Below are positions 36,155 to 45,171 of a stretch of 64,000 bases of DNA, in pieces (position 1 is the stretch's first letter; each line of letters starts with the position of its first letter). The DNA is from JABGPL01 sp964387885 (GTDB lineage: Bacteria > Electryoneota > AABM5-125-24 > Hatepunaeales > Hatepunaeaceae): assembly GCA_964387885.1 (NCBI GenBank), contig CAYLYZ010000001.1, positions 124,001 through 188,000 of the forward strand, given 5' to 3'. The translations under genes and the position numbers were made by a program. The notes beneath the pieces are model-generated. The model did not search any database, had not been told where the DNA came from, and saw only the letters and a list, made by a program, of their open reading frames with translations.

Positions 36155-36229
36155 AATCAATCATCGTAGCCTTAAAGATACTCAGAATAAACCGCGAATG
36201 TCAAGATTGTGGTGTGGTTAGATGGTGTG

Positions 36230-37294
36230 TCAGATTAAATCGTAGCTAATTTCCAGCCAGATAACTTTTCGTGAGTAATTCTTCACCTCAGGAATGATTG
36301 GAGATGAACCTTCACTGTCACGGTTGTAAATTGTAATGCCTATTTCAGTGTCAATTCTACGTGAAGGATTCAATTCCAAACTAACGTCAGTAGTGCTCAC
36401 AAAATCGTGTCGTGCATGATGGATGGGATCTTCAGAAGGCAATCGATCTGTAATATAGTACCGATCGTTAAGTGTTTCCCTTATTTTGAATCGTGATTTC
36501 AAACCAAGAATTTTCAGGGAATAATATACCGAAAATTCATAAGAATCCTCTTCATAGTCACCATCACCGGTTTCGCTGTCCTCCGAAACCTCACCTGAGG
36601 GGAATAACAAGTCCGTATCAAATCCTAAATTGTCATATGTACTAAAAGAGTATTCGACTGTCCCGCGCCAGGGGCCATGCCGGAATATTCCCTCTGCTCC
36701 AAGGGAAATTCTGTCACCATCATATTCAGTAAAGTACTCGTTGTAACTATATCTTTTAAACTCATAATACGGTGTGATCTCAAACATCTTTACCGGGCGA
36801 TAATACAATTTTCCGACAGTTTTTGTCATCGCAAAATCACAGTGTTCCCTTGAGTCTGTTTGTACATCCTTGTAGTCCCTCAGAAAGTAGTATGGTTCAT
36901 AAAAGTGACTGACCTGAAAATTCAAATTCTTGATGAGTTCCTGTTTACAGTAAAAACTTGCCCATCCAAAATTCTTGATTGAATTAATTAGATAGTAACC
37001 AAAGTTCACTGATGTTCCAATTCGACCGCTCCTGTCTAAAAACTTGAAGCGATAAGTACCACTTAGTTTAAAGTCTGACCTGAAATCATCAAGGGTTTCA
37101 GTTGGAGATGGTGTTTGTTCTTCCCCACTGCGAGCATTGTCGTAATCACGTTTTGAATATCTCAGGACATTATCATCGTAGGAGAGTTTATACATACCTG
37201 AAAGGGAAAATGAACCCCCCTTAAAAATCTCTCCTGAAGATATGTTGCTTAACAGGAGTATAATCAAAGTAATTGTGAGAACTTGATTTTTCAT
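36230..37294 (-). CDS. Predicted outer-membrane beta-barrel protein of the poly-gamma-glutamate operon
   Basis: The 354-residue protein has a Sec signal (NQVLTITLIILLLSNISSG). The rest is strands of alternating aromatic and polar residues, for example GGSFSLSGMYKLSYDDNVL, GTYRFKFLDRSGRIGTSVNFG, FEITPYYEFKRYSY and YSLKILGLKSRFKIRETL, consistent with a 14-18-strand barrel. It ends in ISYDLI, a beta-signal-like tail with a hydrophobic last residue. I do not recognise a named family. It is 9 nt after the duplicated beta-domain gene and closes the operon pgsB-pgsC-pgsW-x-barrel, which suggests a pore or anchor for the polymer. It has no similarity to Wza or AlgE that I can see. Confidence 0.7.
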   Translation of the reverse strand: MKNQVLTITLIILLLSNISSGEIFKGGSFSLSGMYKLSYDDNVLRYSKRDYDNARSGEEQTPSPTETLDDFRSDFKLSGTYRFKFLDRSGRIGTSVNFGYYLINSIKNFGWASFYCKQELIKNLNFQVSHFYEPYYFLRDYKDVQTDSREHCDFAMTKTVGKLYYRPVKMFEITPYYEFKRYSYNEYFTEYDGDRISLGAEGIFRHGPWRGTVEYSFSTYDNLGFDTDLLFPSGEVSEDSETGDGDYEEDSYEFSVYYSLKILGLKSRFKIRETLNDRYYITDRLPSEDPIHHARHDFVSTTDVSLELNPSRRIDTEIGITIYNRDSEGSSPIIPEVKNYSRKVIWLEISYDLI

Positions 37295-37303
37295 TTCAGA
37301 ACT

Positions 37304-38269
37304 CTACGACTTATTTTCGAAACCGAAACGTCCGGCGTGTGAAGAATTTTTTGGAGTTGTCGAATTTCCCAAATCCTTTTGAGGAATATAAAATCTAAAA
37401 AGGACAGAAACACCCGGATCTGGAGTTGAGATTTCAAATCTATGTTGACCAGGCGGTACGTCTATGTAAAAGTTCTCACCACGAGCAGGTACTTTGTCTC
37501 CCGGTTCAATGTATGTGGCTGTGCCAGAAATCCTCGCCGTAATCGGAATAGTTGAGATGATCTTATTATTCTCACTCACCTGGACGCGGTAGGGTTGATC
37601 TCCACGAATTGAGTGATCAAATTCAAGCCTTGCTAAACCACGAATGCGTGTCGGACCAATAACTTCGAGTTCGATTGGTTTCTCAGCAGTCGATCTGTAA
37701 TAAATATACTCCTGTTCTCGGATCTCGAGCCTGATCTCATCTGTGAATGATCGAGGCAGAAATGCAATATAGTTAATTTCCTGTTTCTTTTTCTCAGGGA
37801 TCAGGAATCTAGCGTACACTGGATTTTTTACAACTTTTGGGAGGAGGATTTGATATATGTGTGTGCCTGCGGGAACATTAAACTCAATTGAACGCGATTC
37901 TGCAATACGATGCTTGGATTTCTTAAGAGTTGATGCTGACTTATCCCTGCTGGAGCCTCTTCCCACGAAAACCCGATTTTCACCATTCCTGTAGACAATC
38001 ATTCCGTAAAGCACATCGCGCTTCTTGCCTGAAAGTACTGCTCTTGTGTGAATATTAAGGGTTGTAGGGCCTTCAACTTCAACTACAGTAGTATCAGTTT
38101 GGGATAGTTTATAGTATTGACGTGTCTTTCCCGAAACTCTCAATTTCGTAAGTTTGCCAGTAGTGGGTTTGATTAAATCCCAACCAGCTGCTAAGGTGTC
38201 ACTGAAAATACCGAAGATCAGTAAGAAAACAAATGCTGAAGAAAATGCTCTGTACGTTAAAGAGTTCAC
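37304..38269 (-). CDS. Secreted protein with two tandem beta domains, poly-gamma-glutamate operon
   Basis: The 321-residue protein has a signal peptide (AFVFLLIFGIFSDTLA) and no recognised domain. It clearly contains an internal duplication: YYKLSQTDTTVVEVEGPTTL matches YYRSTAEKPIELEVIGPTRI, and FNVPAGTHIYQILLPK with FLIPEK matches IDVPPGQHRFEISTP with FYIPQK. Each copy is about 125-130 residues and beta-rich. It lies 14 nt after pgsW and 9 nt before the predicted barrel. A periplasmic carrier or adaptor between the synthase and the outer membrane is an inference from position and fold only. Confidence 0.7.
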   Translation of the reverse strand: MNSLTYRAFSSAFVFLLIFGIFSDTLAAGWDLIKPTTGKLTKLRVSGKTRQYYKLSQTDTTVVEVEGPTTLNIHTRAVLSGKKRDVLYGMIVYRNGENRVFVGRGSSRDKSASTLKKSKHRIAESRSIEFNVPAGTHIYQILLPKVVKNPVYARFLIPEKKKQEINYIAFLPRSFTDEIRLEIREQEYIYYRSTAEKPIELEVIGPTRIRGLARLEFDHSIRGDQPYRVQVSENNKIISTIPITARISGTATYIEPGDKVPARGENFYIDVPPGQHRFEISTPDPGVSVLFRFYIPQKDLGNSTTPKNSSHAGRFGFENKS

Positions 38270-38284
38270 TTTGGGAAATCCATA

Positions 38285-39430
38285 TTATACTATTGTATCC
38301 ATATCGTTCTTCTCTTCACGCCATTTATATTTTTTTAAATCATAATACTTCATGACGATGAGAATTAAGAACATCAGGCCTAGAGTGAAATAGGCAATTG
38401 TTAAATCATATCGCTCATTTTCAAAAACCGGTCCAACCCCTGTCTTTGGGAGTGGCAATTGACCGATCTTGAGATCGAATAATTTCGCAATATAGGGGAT
38501 ATCATAAATCTGGATAATCGGGACAGCATTTTCCGCAAAATGATGAATAACACCTCTATTCGGATAATTCTTCTGAGCAAGCCTTGGGATATATCCATCC
38601 GGTATCAGATTGCTATTTTCTCGGTGACCCATTGATGCAATGCCACCACCGATGTTAAGATATGCCTTGTAGTTTGCAAGATCCGTCTGGCGGGAGTATA
38701 AATCAACACGTCCTCGGATGTTTGCAGAAAGACTACCCTCATGGACATAGGTTATTTCGTTTCGAGTTACGGCATCAGCAATCAATTGCTGCCCGACTTC
38801 AGAGAGTCGGAGCCCACCTTGATCATCTCCCCCACCGGCGGAAGCAGCTATTGAGCGAAAATCAAAGACATCAGCATCATATAACACCTGTTCCATATCA
38901 AGCCATGTAAAATCAGGTGCATTCGCCCCCCACCATGATGAACCAACAGAGGTTATTACAATCGGATGTAAACCCAGAGCTTTAGCTGCAGCGAATGAAG
39001 CCAGGTTGGCTCCGGGCATTGAGCCTGTAAGTGCAATTGCTATGGTGTCTCCGGATTTGACTCCAGCCTGCGATAGTAAATCAACAACGACTGCGGCAAA
39101 GTTTGGATTCAGGACAGTAACCTTGTCCTCAATCCGACCTTCGTCAGTAGTTATCGGGCTGTCCTTTTCACCTAACATTGTATACGACAATGGATCTTTC
39201 ACATCATCCCCGCTGCTCTGAACACCTCCAGGGAGACGGAAATCCGTTAAAATTTGCAGCGAATTCTCCATAACCTTCACGGCGTCGATTTTCGCTTTGT
39301 AGTCATCGGGACGTACATTCACTGTACTCTTCTCAGACCAATAAAAAAGCCCAATAAAGAGTATTGTCATCAATCCGAGCCACAGTTTTGATTGAAATGT
39401 TGGTCTATACATTTTTAATGAGATTCCCAC
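38285..39430 (-). CDS. pgsW: Poly-gamma-glutamate system protein PgsW
   Basis: The 381-residue protein has a transmembrane helix near the N-terminus (KLWLGLMTILFIGLFYW), an extracytoplasmic domain and a second helix near the C-terminus (LTIAYFTLGLMFLILIVM). The body (GDTIAIALTGSMPGANLASFAAAKALGLHPIVIT) matches the poly-gamma-glutamate system protein family (TIGR04332, PgsW) as I know it; mechanism is not established. It overlaps pgsC by 26 nt. The position occupied by PgsA in Bacillus is taken here by PgsW and the two genes that follow. Confidence 0.85.
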   Translation of the reverse strand: MGISLKMYRPTFQSKLWLGLMTILFIGLFYWSEKSTVNVRPDDYKAKIDAVKVMENSLQILTDFRLPGGVQSSGDDVKDPLSYTMLGEKDSPITTDEGRIEDKVTVLNPNFAAVVVDLLSQAGVKSGDTIAIALTGSMPGANLASFAAAKALGLHPIVITSVGSSWWGANAPDFTWLDMEQVLYDADVFDFRSIAASAGGGDDQGGLRLSEVGQQLIADAVTRNEITYVHEGSLSANIRGRVDLYSRQTDLANYKAYLNIGGGIASMGHRENSNLIPDGYIPRLAQKNYPNRGVIHHFAENAVPIIQIYDIPYIAKLFDLKIGQLPLPKTGVGPVFENERYDLTIAYFTLGLMFLILIVMKYYDLKKYKWREEKNDMDTIV

Positions 39431-39854
39431 CTGTAACTACAACTACCATTAAACGAACCATAGCACCACCCATCAAGACCGTAGTTATGGTCTTATAGAC
39501 TCCCTGTCGTTCCATCCAATTGGCAATTAATCCGGGAATAATAAATCCGATAGCCTCAAGTCGGACATCGAATACACCAAAGGTGAAAAACTGTCTGGAA
39601 AGAGCCCCAAAAATGAATCCGAGCAATACAGCAATCACCATTCTGCGTCTACCATAGACAAACACGAACTGGCTTATAATTCGAATACATGCCCAAACTA
39701 CCAGTGCAACAATAAGTGTACCGATGAGCTTCTCGGGATTGTGGAAATTAAGTGCAATATAACCCGGCACAACAATTCCACCAGCCGCTAATCCAAATGT
39801 TTCATGAAACACGAGGCTGAAAAATACTCCAAGCCCAACCGCAATCTCGATCAA
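39405..39854 (-). CDS. pgsC: Poly-gamma-glutamate biosynthesis protein PgsC
   Basis: The 149-residue polytopic membrane protein has about four hydrophobic helices and the PgsC/CapC pattern: GVFFSLVFHETFGLAAGGIV near the start, VPGYIALNFHNPEKLI, and RRRMVIAVLLGFIFGAL. It forms the membrane part of the poly-gamma-glutamate synthase with PgsB. It lies 2 nt downstream of pgsB and overlaps pgsW by 26 nt. Length matches Bacillus CapC. Confidence 0.92.
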   Translation of the reverse strand: MIEIAVGLGVFFSLVFHETFGLAAGGIVVPGYIALNFHNPEKLIGTLIVALVVWACIRIISQFVFVYGRRRMVIAVLLGFIFGALSRQFFTFGVFDVRLEAIGFIIPGLIANWMERQGVYKTITTVLMGGAMVRLMVVVVTGGNLIKNV

Positions 39855-39856
39855 GG

Positions 39857-41026
39857 CTACTGTCTCCTGTTTTTGTAAAAATAACGGGCAATATCAAGTC
39901 CACCCGCACCAACATTACCAATTCCTAAAATTGTACCTCTATCTTCGATGAGTCTGAAAGCTTCCGAGTAAACCTTTTCAGGCTTTACATTCCCCAATCC
40001 AATTGTTTTGGATTTCGGTATTTTAAACTTTGCAACGATACCCATAAACCGGTTGAGGCTTTGCCCGGTTAATATCAAATAATCGAAATTAATGTTACCT
40101 GCCACCATCTCGATGAGCTGTAAACTCCTATCCTGCCGATCAGCTCTTGAGTGCAGCAGTAAAATGACTTTTCCGAGAGGATTGAACCTCTCTTCTATCT
40201 CGTTAAATATGGCAAGGGATGATTCTGGATCATTTGCCGCCATCGCATTGGCAAACAACATTTCCTTCGCTCCCTCCTGACACATGGCTATTCGCAATGC
40301 TCCAGCATCGGGTGTTGCCTTATACATCCCTTCTAATGCTGTATTTCTATCCACTCCTGCTTTTTCACATACCGCCAGGGATAAGCCAATATTGGCGGGA
40401 TGTTCGATATAGCTGAACCTGTTCAGTTCTTCGCGGGAAATGTCCTGCCCACCGTAACGGGTGACCTCAGTATTTCGAGATTTTCCAATATCCTTGAGGA
40501 TCTTCAGGTTTGTTTTTTCTGAGGTGTACAGGACTCCATTTTGAGGGATTGTATTTGCGAGTGAATGTGTAATCTGTTCGCGGAATTTTCCCATCTCATT
40601 TGTGTGATCAAGTCGACAATTTGTGATAACACCAATTTGCGATTGAACAATTTTATTTTCACAAAACCATTGGTACTCAGGTAGAACAGCCATGCATTCA
40701 ATCACGAGTACTTCTGGTTTGAACATCCTGTCGATGTACCTGAGAATCTTGGTTTGTTCAATTATATTCGCTGGTTGGTTCCGTTTAATAGATATTTCCC
40801 GACCTTTTGAGTCAATAATCCGTGGGAGTGTACCTGTGGTTTTCGCAACAACTCGTTTGCCTCCGGCACGAAGACCGGATGCTATTAATCTGGTCACCGA
40901 AGATTTACCTCGAGAACCATTTACATGTATTCGCATCGGAATGCGATTTAGCCGCACCTGGTGGCCACGGTATTCCCATGCACCGTAGCAGCAAAGGGCT
41001 ACCAGTATCAGCAAAAGTGTGTACAT
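39857..41026 (-). CDS. pgsB: Poly-gamma-glutamate synthase PgsB
   Basis: The 389-residue Mur-ligase-like amide ligase adds glutamate to the growing chain using ATP. An N-terminal membrane anchor (LLLILVALCCYGAW) precedes the P-loop VNGSRGKSSVTR (about 36-45), VVAKTTGTLPRII and CRLDHTNEMG. The C-terminal half follows with FANAMAANDPES and LLHSRADRQDR, as in CapB. It is the first gene of a five-gene minus-strand operon with gaps or overlaps under 30 nt. The polymer could be a capsule or a released osmoprotectant. Confidence 0.95.
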   Translation of the reverse strand: MYTLLLILVALCCYGAWEYRGHQVRLNRIPMRIHVNGSRGKSSVTRLIASGLRAGGKRVVAKTTGTLPRIIDSKGREISIKRNQPANIIEQTKILRYIDRMFKPEVLVIECMAVLPEYQWFCENKIVQSQIGVITNCRLDHTNEMGKFREQITHSLANTIPQNGVLYTSEKTNLKILKDIGKSRNTEVTRYGGQDISREELNRFSYIEHPANIGLSLAVCEKAGVDRNTALEGMYKATPDAGALRIAMCQEGAKEMLFANAMAANDPESSLAIFNEIEERFNPLGKVILLLHSRADRQDRSLQLIEMVAGNINFDYLILTGQSLNRFMGIVAKFKIPKSKTIGLGNVKPEKVYSEAFRLIEDRGTILGIGNVGAGGLDIARYFYKNRRQ

Positions 41027-41180
41027 TAACGTCGAAGCCTAAAATCGTGTAAAGATTTTAACGCATTGGAAAAATTGCAGAACTTTAGGTTGCGTGTAAA
41101 TCAACGCAAAATCAAATAGCAAAAAATATAGCTATAAAAGATCGAACTTTCAAGCAAGTCAGATTCTTTTCAACTCTTTG

Positions 41181-42167
41181 TCACAATGAGGTTATGTTCA
41201 ACCGGAAAAGTTGGAAATGATCATCTACCTCCGCTCCAAACAAAATCCACTGACCATCCGGGGAGAATTGTGGATATCTGATATTTGAAAATCCGGTGTT
41301 AATTCTCTGATAAACACCATTTTCCGTATCCAGAATAAACAACGTGTCGGGACCACCAGTTGAACCGGTAAATACAACTAAACCTGCTCCATTGCTGTAA
41401 TCAGATGATCCACAGACAATACCTTCCGGTGACATTACCTTGGAATCCCGAGTATTAAGATCGTAAAGGATAATCTGGTCAAAACGATTTAGTACCAGCA
41501 GGTTGTCATCGTTTACAACTGAAGGTGCTCTGAAATCATCCGAGGTACCGGAAAGAAAGGTGGGTGATCCTCCATTCAAATTTGCCAGATATACTGAATT
41601 TGCCCTGACATGAACAGGAAGTTCTTGATTAGAATCACGCTCACTCAGGAAAACACAGAAGTTCTCATTCATTACAACAGGATACCAATCATCACCGGGA
41701 GAGTTTGTAACGGAATATAAATCACCAAGTTGTACATTGTACTTCATGATTTCCCGATCCCACTCATTCTCTCCCTCTTTAGAGGATACAAAGAGTAAAT
41801 TATTGCCTTCTGAAGACCAAACGGGATTTTCTTCATTAAACTCAGATTCACGCAATCGTGTTTCTGTCATATCTGTGAGACTTAATTCATAAACCTGCCA
41901 TTTTCCATCCCGATTGGACTGGAAAGCAATCCGGGTTCCTTCAGGATGATAATCTCCGTTGCCATTTTCGGCAGGTCCGCTGGTGAGCTGTTCAGGTTGT
42001 CCGTTAACCGTCACAACAGTACCTTCTATTGAACTACCTGTTAACCCAAGAGTAGTTTGTAAAGAGGTTTCATCTGGCTTTCCCATCTCTTTCATTCCAG
42101 CACAACCAACGAAGAGTAAGCAGAGAGAAACTGCCACGAAACAACTCATTTGGTATTTTGAGCCCAT
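41181..42167 (-). CDS. TolB-like PD40 beta-propeller lipoprotein
   Basis: The 328-residue lipoprotein starts with a signal ending in the lipobox FVGC. It then has WD40-like PD40 repeats, each with a pattern such as GTRIAFQSNRDGKWQVYELS, NNLLFVSSKEGENEW and DGQWILFGAEVDDHFQLF. This is the propeller of TolB-type proteins without the TolB N-terminal domain. A protein-binding or ligand-sensing role at the inner leaflet of the outer membrane is plausible; nothing more specific can be read. The gene is 104 nt downstream of folD and 154 nt upstream of pgsB, where a weak 6-bp hairpin occurs near 41090-41109. Confidence 0.85.
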   Translation of the reverse strand: MGSKYQMSCFVAVSLCLLFVGCAGMKEMGKPDETSLQTTLGLTGSSIEGTVVTVNGQPEQLTSGPAENGNGDYHPEGTRIAFQSNRDGKWQVYELSLTDMTETRLRESEFNEENPVWSSEGNNLLFVSSKEGENEWDREIMKYNVQLGDLYSVTNSPGDDWYPVVMNENFCVFLSERDSNQELPVHVRANSVYLANLNGGSPTFLSGTSDDFRAPSVVNDDNLLVLNRFDQIILYDLNTRDSKVMSPEGIVCGSSDYSNGAGLVVFTGSTGGPDTLFILDTENGVYQRINTGFSNIRYPQFSPDGQWILFGAEVDDHFQLFRLNITSL

Positions 42168-42271
42168 GAATGACCCTCGTATTTCGATTGATCGAAAACC
42201 GATATAAAATTGTCGTAATCTAATAATATATCCTAAAACTCGCTAAATTGCAAGAAATCTTGCTAACAGTC

Positions 42272-43156
42272 TCAGAATCCAGCATCAAGACCGGCTGCAT
42301 GCATCAGATTTCGACATAGAATCGCAACCGTCATTGGTCCGACACCACCCGGTACAGGCGCAATTGCTTCAGCTTTCGGTTCAATTTCAGAGAAAGCAAC
42401 ATCCCCAACCAGCCTGTAACCACGTTTCCTGGTTGAATCTGCGAGTCGATTTATCCCAACGTCAACGACCACTGCACCCTTTTTAACCCAATCACCACGG
42501 ATGAATTCTGCCTGGCCAATTGCAGGTATTATAATATCACCCTGCCTTACAATTTCTGGCAAGTCTTTAGTTCTTGAGTGGCATAAGGTCACCGTTGCAT
42601 TCCCACCTCGACCTTTTAATCCCATTATCACTGCGAGTGGTCTGCCTACAAGAATGGAACGACCAACTATAACCACATTCTTTCCAGCAGGATTGAAACC
42701 GTAATGCAGTAGCATCTCAATTACAGCAGCAGCTGTACATGGCTGAAACCTGGGTTCACCAATATAAAGTAATCCAACATTCTCCGGATGGAAACAATCA
42801 ACATCCTTGAGAGGTGAAACCATCCGCTGCACCTGAATTTCATCAAGCTGAGATGGTAGAGGACTCTGGACAAGTAATCCATGAATTTCAGGATCATCAT
42901 TTACTTCGTTTACGGCAGCCTTTAATTCTTCCATAGTTGTTGATTCAGGCAGCTTATAGTGCCTGAACTTAAAACCTATCTCAGCACAGGCGCGCTCCTT
43001 AGCTCGAATGTAGACTGTCGATGGGAGGTACTCACCAACCTGCATCGCTGTCAAAAATGGAATTGGTTTGCCTTCCCCTTTTTGTGCTTCCAATCTCCTC
43101 TTAAGATCATCTCTGATCTTCTGAGAAAGGATTTTCCCATCTAAAATAATTGCCAT
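42272..43156 (-). CDS. folD: Methylenetetrahydrofolate dehydrogenase/cyclohydrolase
   Basis: The bifunctional enzyme interconverts 5,10-methylene-, methenyl- and 10-formyl-tetrahydrofolate. In 294 residues it shows the catalytic YIRAKERACAEIG (Lys), HGLLVQSPLPSQLDE, the dinucleotide-binding NVVIVGRSILVGRPLA, and the C-terminal VPGGVGPMTVAILCRN signature. Length is typical of FolD. It is 1 nt after the GT2 gene and ends the long elongasome-glycosyltransferase operon. Supplying 10-formyl-THF to purN links it functionally to the next gene block. Confidence 0.96.
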   Translation of the reverse strand: MAIILDGKILSQKIRDDLKRRLEAQKGEGKPIPFLTAMQVGEYLPSTVYIRAKERACAEIGFKFRHYKLPESTTMEELKAAVNEVNDDPEIHGLLVQSPLPSQLDEIQVQRMVSPLKDVDCFHPENVGLLYIGEPRFQPCTAAAVIEMLLHYGFNPAGKNVVIVGRSILVGRPLAVIMGLKGRGGNATVTLCHSRTKDLPEIVRQGDIIIPAIGQAEFIRGDWVKKGAVVVDVGINRLADSTRKRGYRLVGDVAFSEIEPKAEAIAPVPGGVGPMTVAILCRNLMHAAGLDAGF

Positions 43157-43157
43157 T

Positions 43158-44090
43158 TTACTTGTATGTTTGTTCTTTAACGAATTCTAAGTACCCAAAA
43201 TAATAATTGCGAAATATCAGGTAACTGTAGAGCAAATCCGGAGCCCAAATCTCATTAAGGCTGCGAATGATAACCTTCGCAATATAATAAAATGGTTTTG
43301 ATAATAATAGCTTTATAAGTGCACCAGTAATGCCCGGTTTTTGAACCCACTCAATTTTCAACTCATACTTTAGCTCAGGATACCTTATCAGCAGTTCCGG
43401 AATCGTATTTCTCCCGTACTCTCTCGAAGTTTTAAAGAGCTCGTTTAGGGTGCGAATATGCAGATGCTGAACTTTCAATGTTGGATTAAATGTGAACAAA
43501 GCACCTTGATTGCTCAATCTAATCCCCAAATCTATATCCTCTCCATAACTTTTCAGGCTCTCATCAAATCCTCCCACCGAATCAAATAACAGGCGTGATA
43601 ATGAAGAATTCCCACTTAAGAAAAACCTTCCCGGTACAACTTCCTTCGGTTTGAGCTTCATTGCACCACGACGCTCGAGATACCTTGCATATCCTCTGCA
43701 TTTGTTGATCCTGTCATATCCCACACTACCCACAATGACCTGGTTCTCCTGCTTGTGTGAATCTACATGACGTTGTATGAAATCATTATTAAATTCCATA
43801 TCTCCATCAACAAGCAGCAATAGAGAACTGCTTGATTTCTCCACTCCAGCATTTCGAGCTGAAGATCTCCCCTGATTAACCGAAAACACAATATACTTTA
43901 AATCAAGTACACCACAATATTTGGAAAGCCATGCCTCAGTCTCATCACCTGAAGCATCATCCACTACAATGACTTCAAAAAACTTAGGATCGGGTTGTTG
44001 TTTCTCAAGACAATCGATTGTTCTTTTCAATAAATTCAGCGATTTATACGTTGGAATAATTACAGATATTTGTTTCTCATTCATTAGCAA
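43158..44090 (-). CDS. Family 2 glycosyltransferase
   Basis: The 310-residue GT-A fold enzyme has SVIIPTYKSLNLLKRTIDC at the N-terminus, VVDDASGDETEAW (sugar-nucleotide site), LLLVDGDMEFNND (the metal-binding DxD-like motif) and YGEDIDLGIRLS (catalytic ED region). A basic helix near the C-terminus suggests membrane association. The acceptor and sugar are unknown. It overlaps the GT4 gene by 14 nt, making three adjacent transferases plausible as one polysaccharide pathway; no polymerase or flippase gene is here. Confidence 0.92.
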   Translation of the reverse strand: MLMNEKQISVIIPTYKSLNLLKRTIDCLEKQQPDPKFFEVIVVDDASGDETEAWLSKYCGVLDLKYIVFSVNQGRSSARNAGVEKSSSSLLLLVDGDMEFNNDFIQRHVDSHKQENQVIVGSVGYDRINKCRGYARYLERRGAMKLKPKEVVPGRFFLSGNSSLSRLLFDSVGGFDESLKSYGEDIDLGIRLSNQGALFTFNPTLKVQHLHIRTLNELFKTSREYGRNTIPELLIRYPELKYELKIEWVQKPGITGALIKLLLSKPFYYIAKVIIRSLNEIWAPDLLYSYLIFRNYYFGYLEFVKEQTYK

Positions 44091-45171
44091 AGTCTGAAAT
44101 TATATCATCAAGCGCAACTTCAAACTTCTTTGAAACGGCCTCCCATGTAAATTTCTGGCAGCTCTTCAATCCTGTCCCAATCAGTCTTTTCCTTAATGGA
44201 TCGTCCCGCATCAACCTTTTTATCGCATTACAAAGCGACAGCGGTTCACGAGGTGGTACTATCATAGAATTCTCACCATCAACAAGGAATTCTCTAACGC
44301 CCCCACAATTGGTAGAAATTACTGCCAGACCGCAAGCCTGAGCTTCAAGTGAAGGAAGCCCAAATCCTTCAGACCATGAACTATTTATGTAAATGTCTCC
44401 TGACCTGTAAATATTAGCAAGTTCGACATCTGATTGAGGTCTCACAATTTCAAACTCGAATTCTGCAGAAGTCATATCGGGATTCTCCTGAGAAATAACA
44501 GATAGTTTGAATTGATTTTCCTCCAGGTTAAGTTTGTTTAAAGCTCTAATCAGGTCGGCAAGTCCTTTTGAGGGTTGTTTTCTTCCAATTGTGATTAAGC
44601 TTCTGATCTGATCATCTTGAGCATTATCAGAAGGAGGGTAGAAGTAATCGGGATTGAAACCACTATTAACAATTGCACGGGGCCTACGTCCCTTCTCACT
44701 GACACACCAAACGGCTGTCTGGTGTGAATTTGCGAGGATGAAATTTGCTTTTATAGCTATCCTCGCAACCTTCCTGTATATATAAACCAGAGGCGAAGAT
44801 TTGAGATGACTTTTATCATCAAAGAAATGAACATCATTTCCCAAGATGTAATTTACTGCCGGAATCCCCCGTCGGTTTCCAATTAGTAAAGCTGTCAGGG
44901 CATGAGTTGGCATAGAACCAATCACAATATCAACCTGTGGGATTCTTCTAAGCATACTTATTATCCCAAAGGGTACTGCCAGCAGAGGACTTCCAACTCC
45001 TAAACCGCATTCGATTACATTTATACCATTTTCAACCTTCAGCTTCCTGCGTCCTGAGGGAATTAATATATTAAATTCATGCCCTCTATTCACCATCTTT
45101 CCACCGAGTTCTACAACAGCTCGAGCCCCTCCTGTAATGTGCAGATTCGGTAAAAGATAAGCAATCTTCAT
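44077..45171 (-). CDS. Family 4 glycosyltransferase
   Basis: The 364-residue GT-B enzyme starts MKIAYLLPNLHITGGARAV. The C-terminal nucleotide-sugar half contains TIGRKQPSKGLADLIRAL and the conserved EGFGLPSLEAQACGLAVIST region with the E-x7-E-like signature, then GGVREFLVDGEN. This is the retaining GT4 pattern. Donor and acceptor are not identified. It overlaps the preceding gene by 4 nt and the next by 14 nt. Confidence 0.93.
   Translation of the reverse strand: MKIAYLLPNLHITGGARAVVELGGKMVNRGHEFNILIPSGRRKLKVENGINVIECGLGVGSPLLAVPFGIISMLRRIPQVDIVIGSMPTHALTALLIGNRRGIPAVNYILGNDVHFFDDKSHLKSSPLVYIYRKVARIAIKANFILANSHQTAVWCVSEKGRRPRAIVNSGFNPDYFYPPSDNAQDDQIRSLITIGRKQPSKGLADLIRALNKLNLEENQFKLSVISQENPDMTSAEFEFEIVRPQSDVELANIYRSGDIYINSSWSEGFGLPSLEAQACGLAVISTNCGGVREFLVDGENSMIVPPREPLSLCNAIKRLMRDDPLRKRLIGTGLKSCQKFTWEAVSKKFEVALDDIISDFANE

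Noticed and set aside
41090..41109. Hairpin TTGCGT/ACGCAA as a terminator upstream of pgsB
   Set aside because: A six-base stem with no U tract is within chance expectation in an AT-rich gap.
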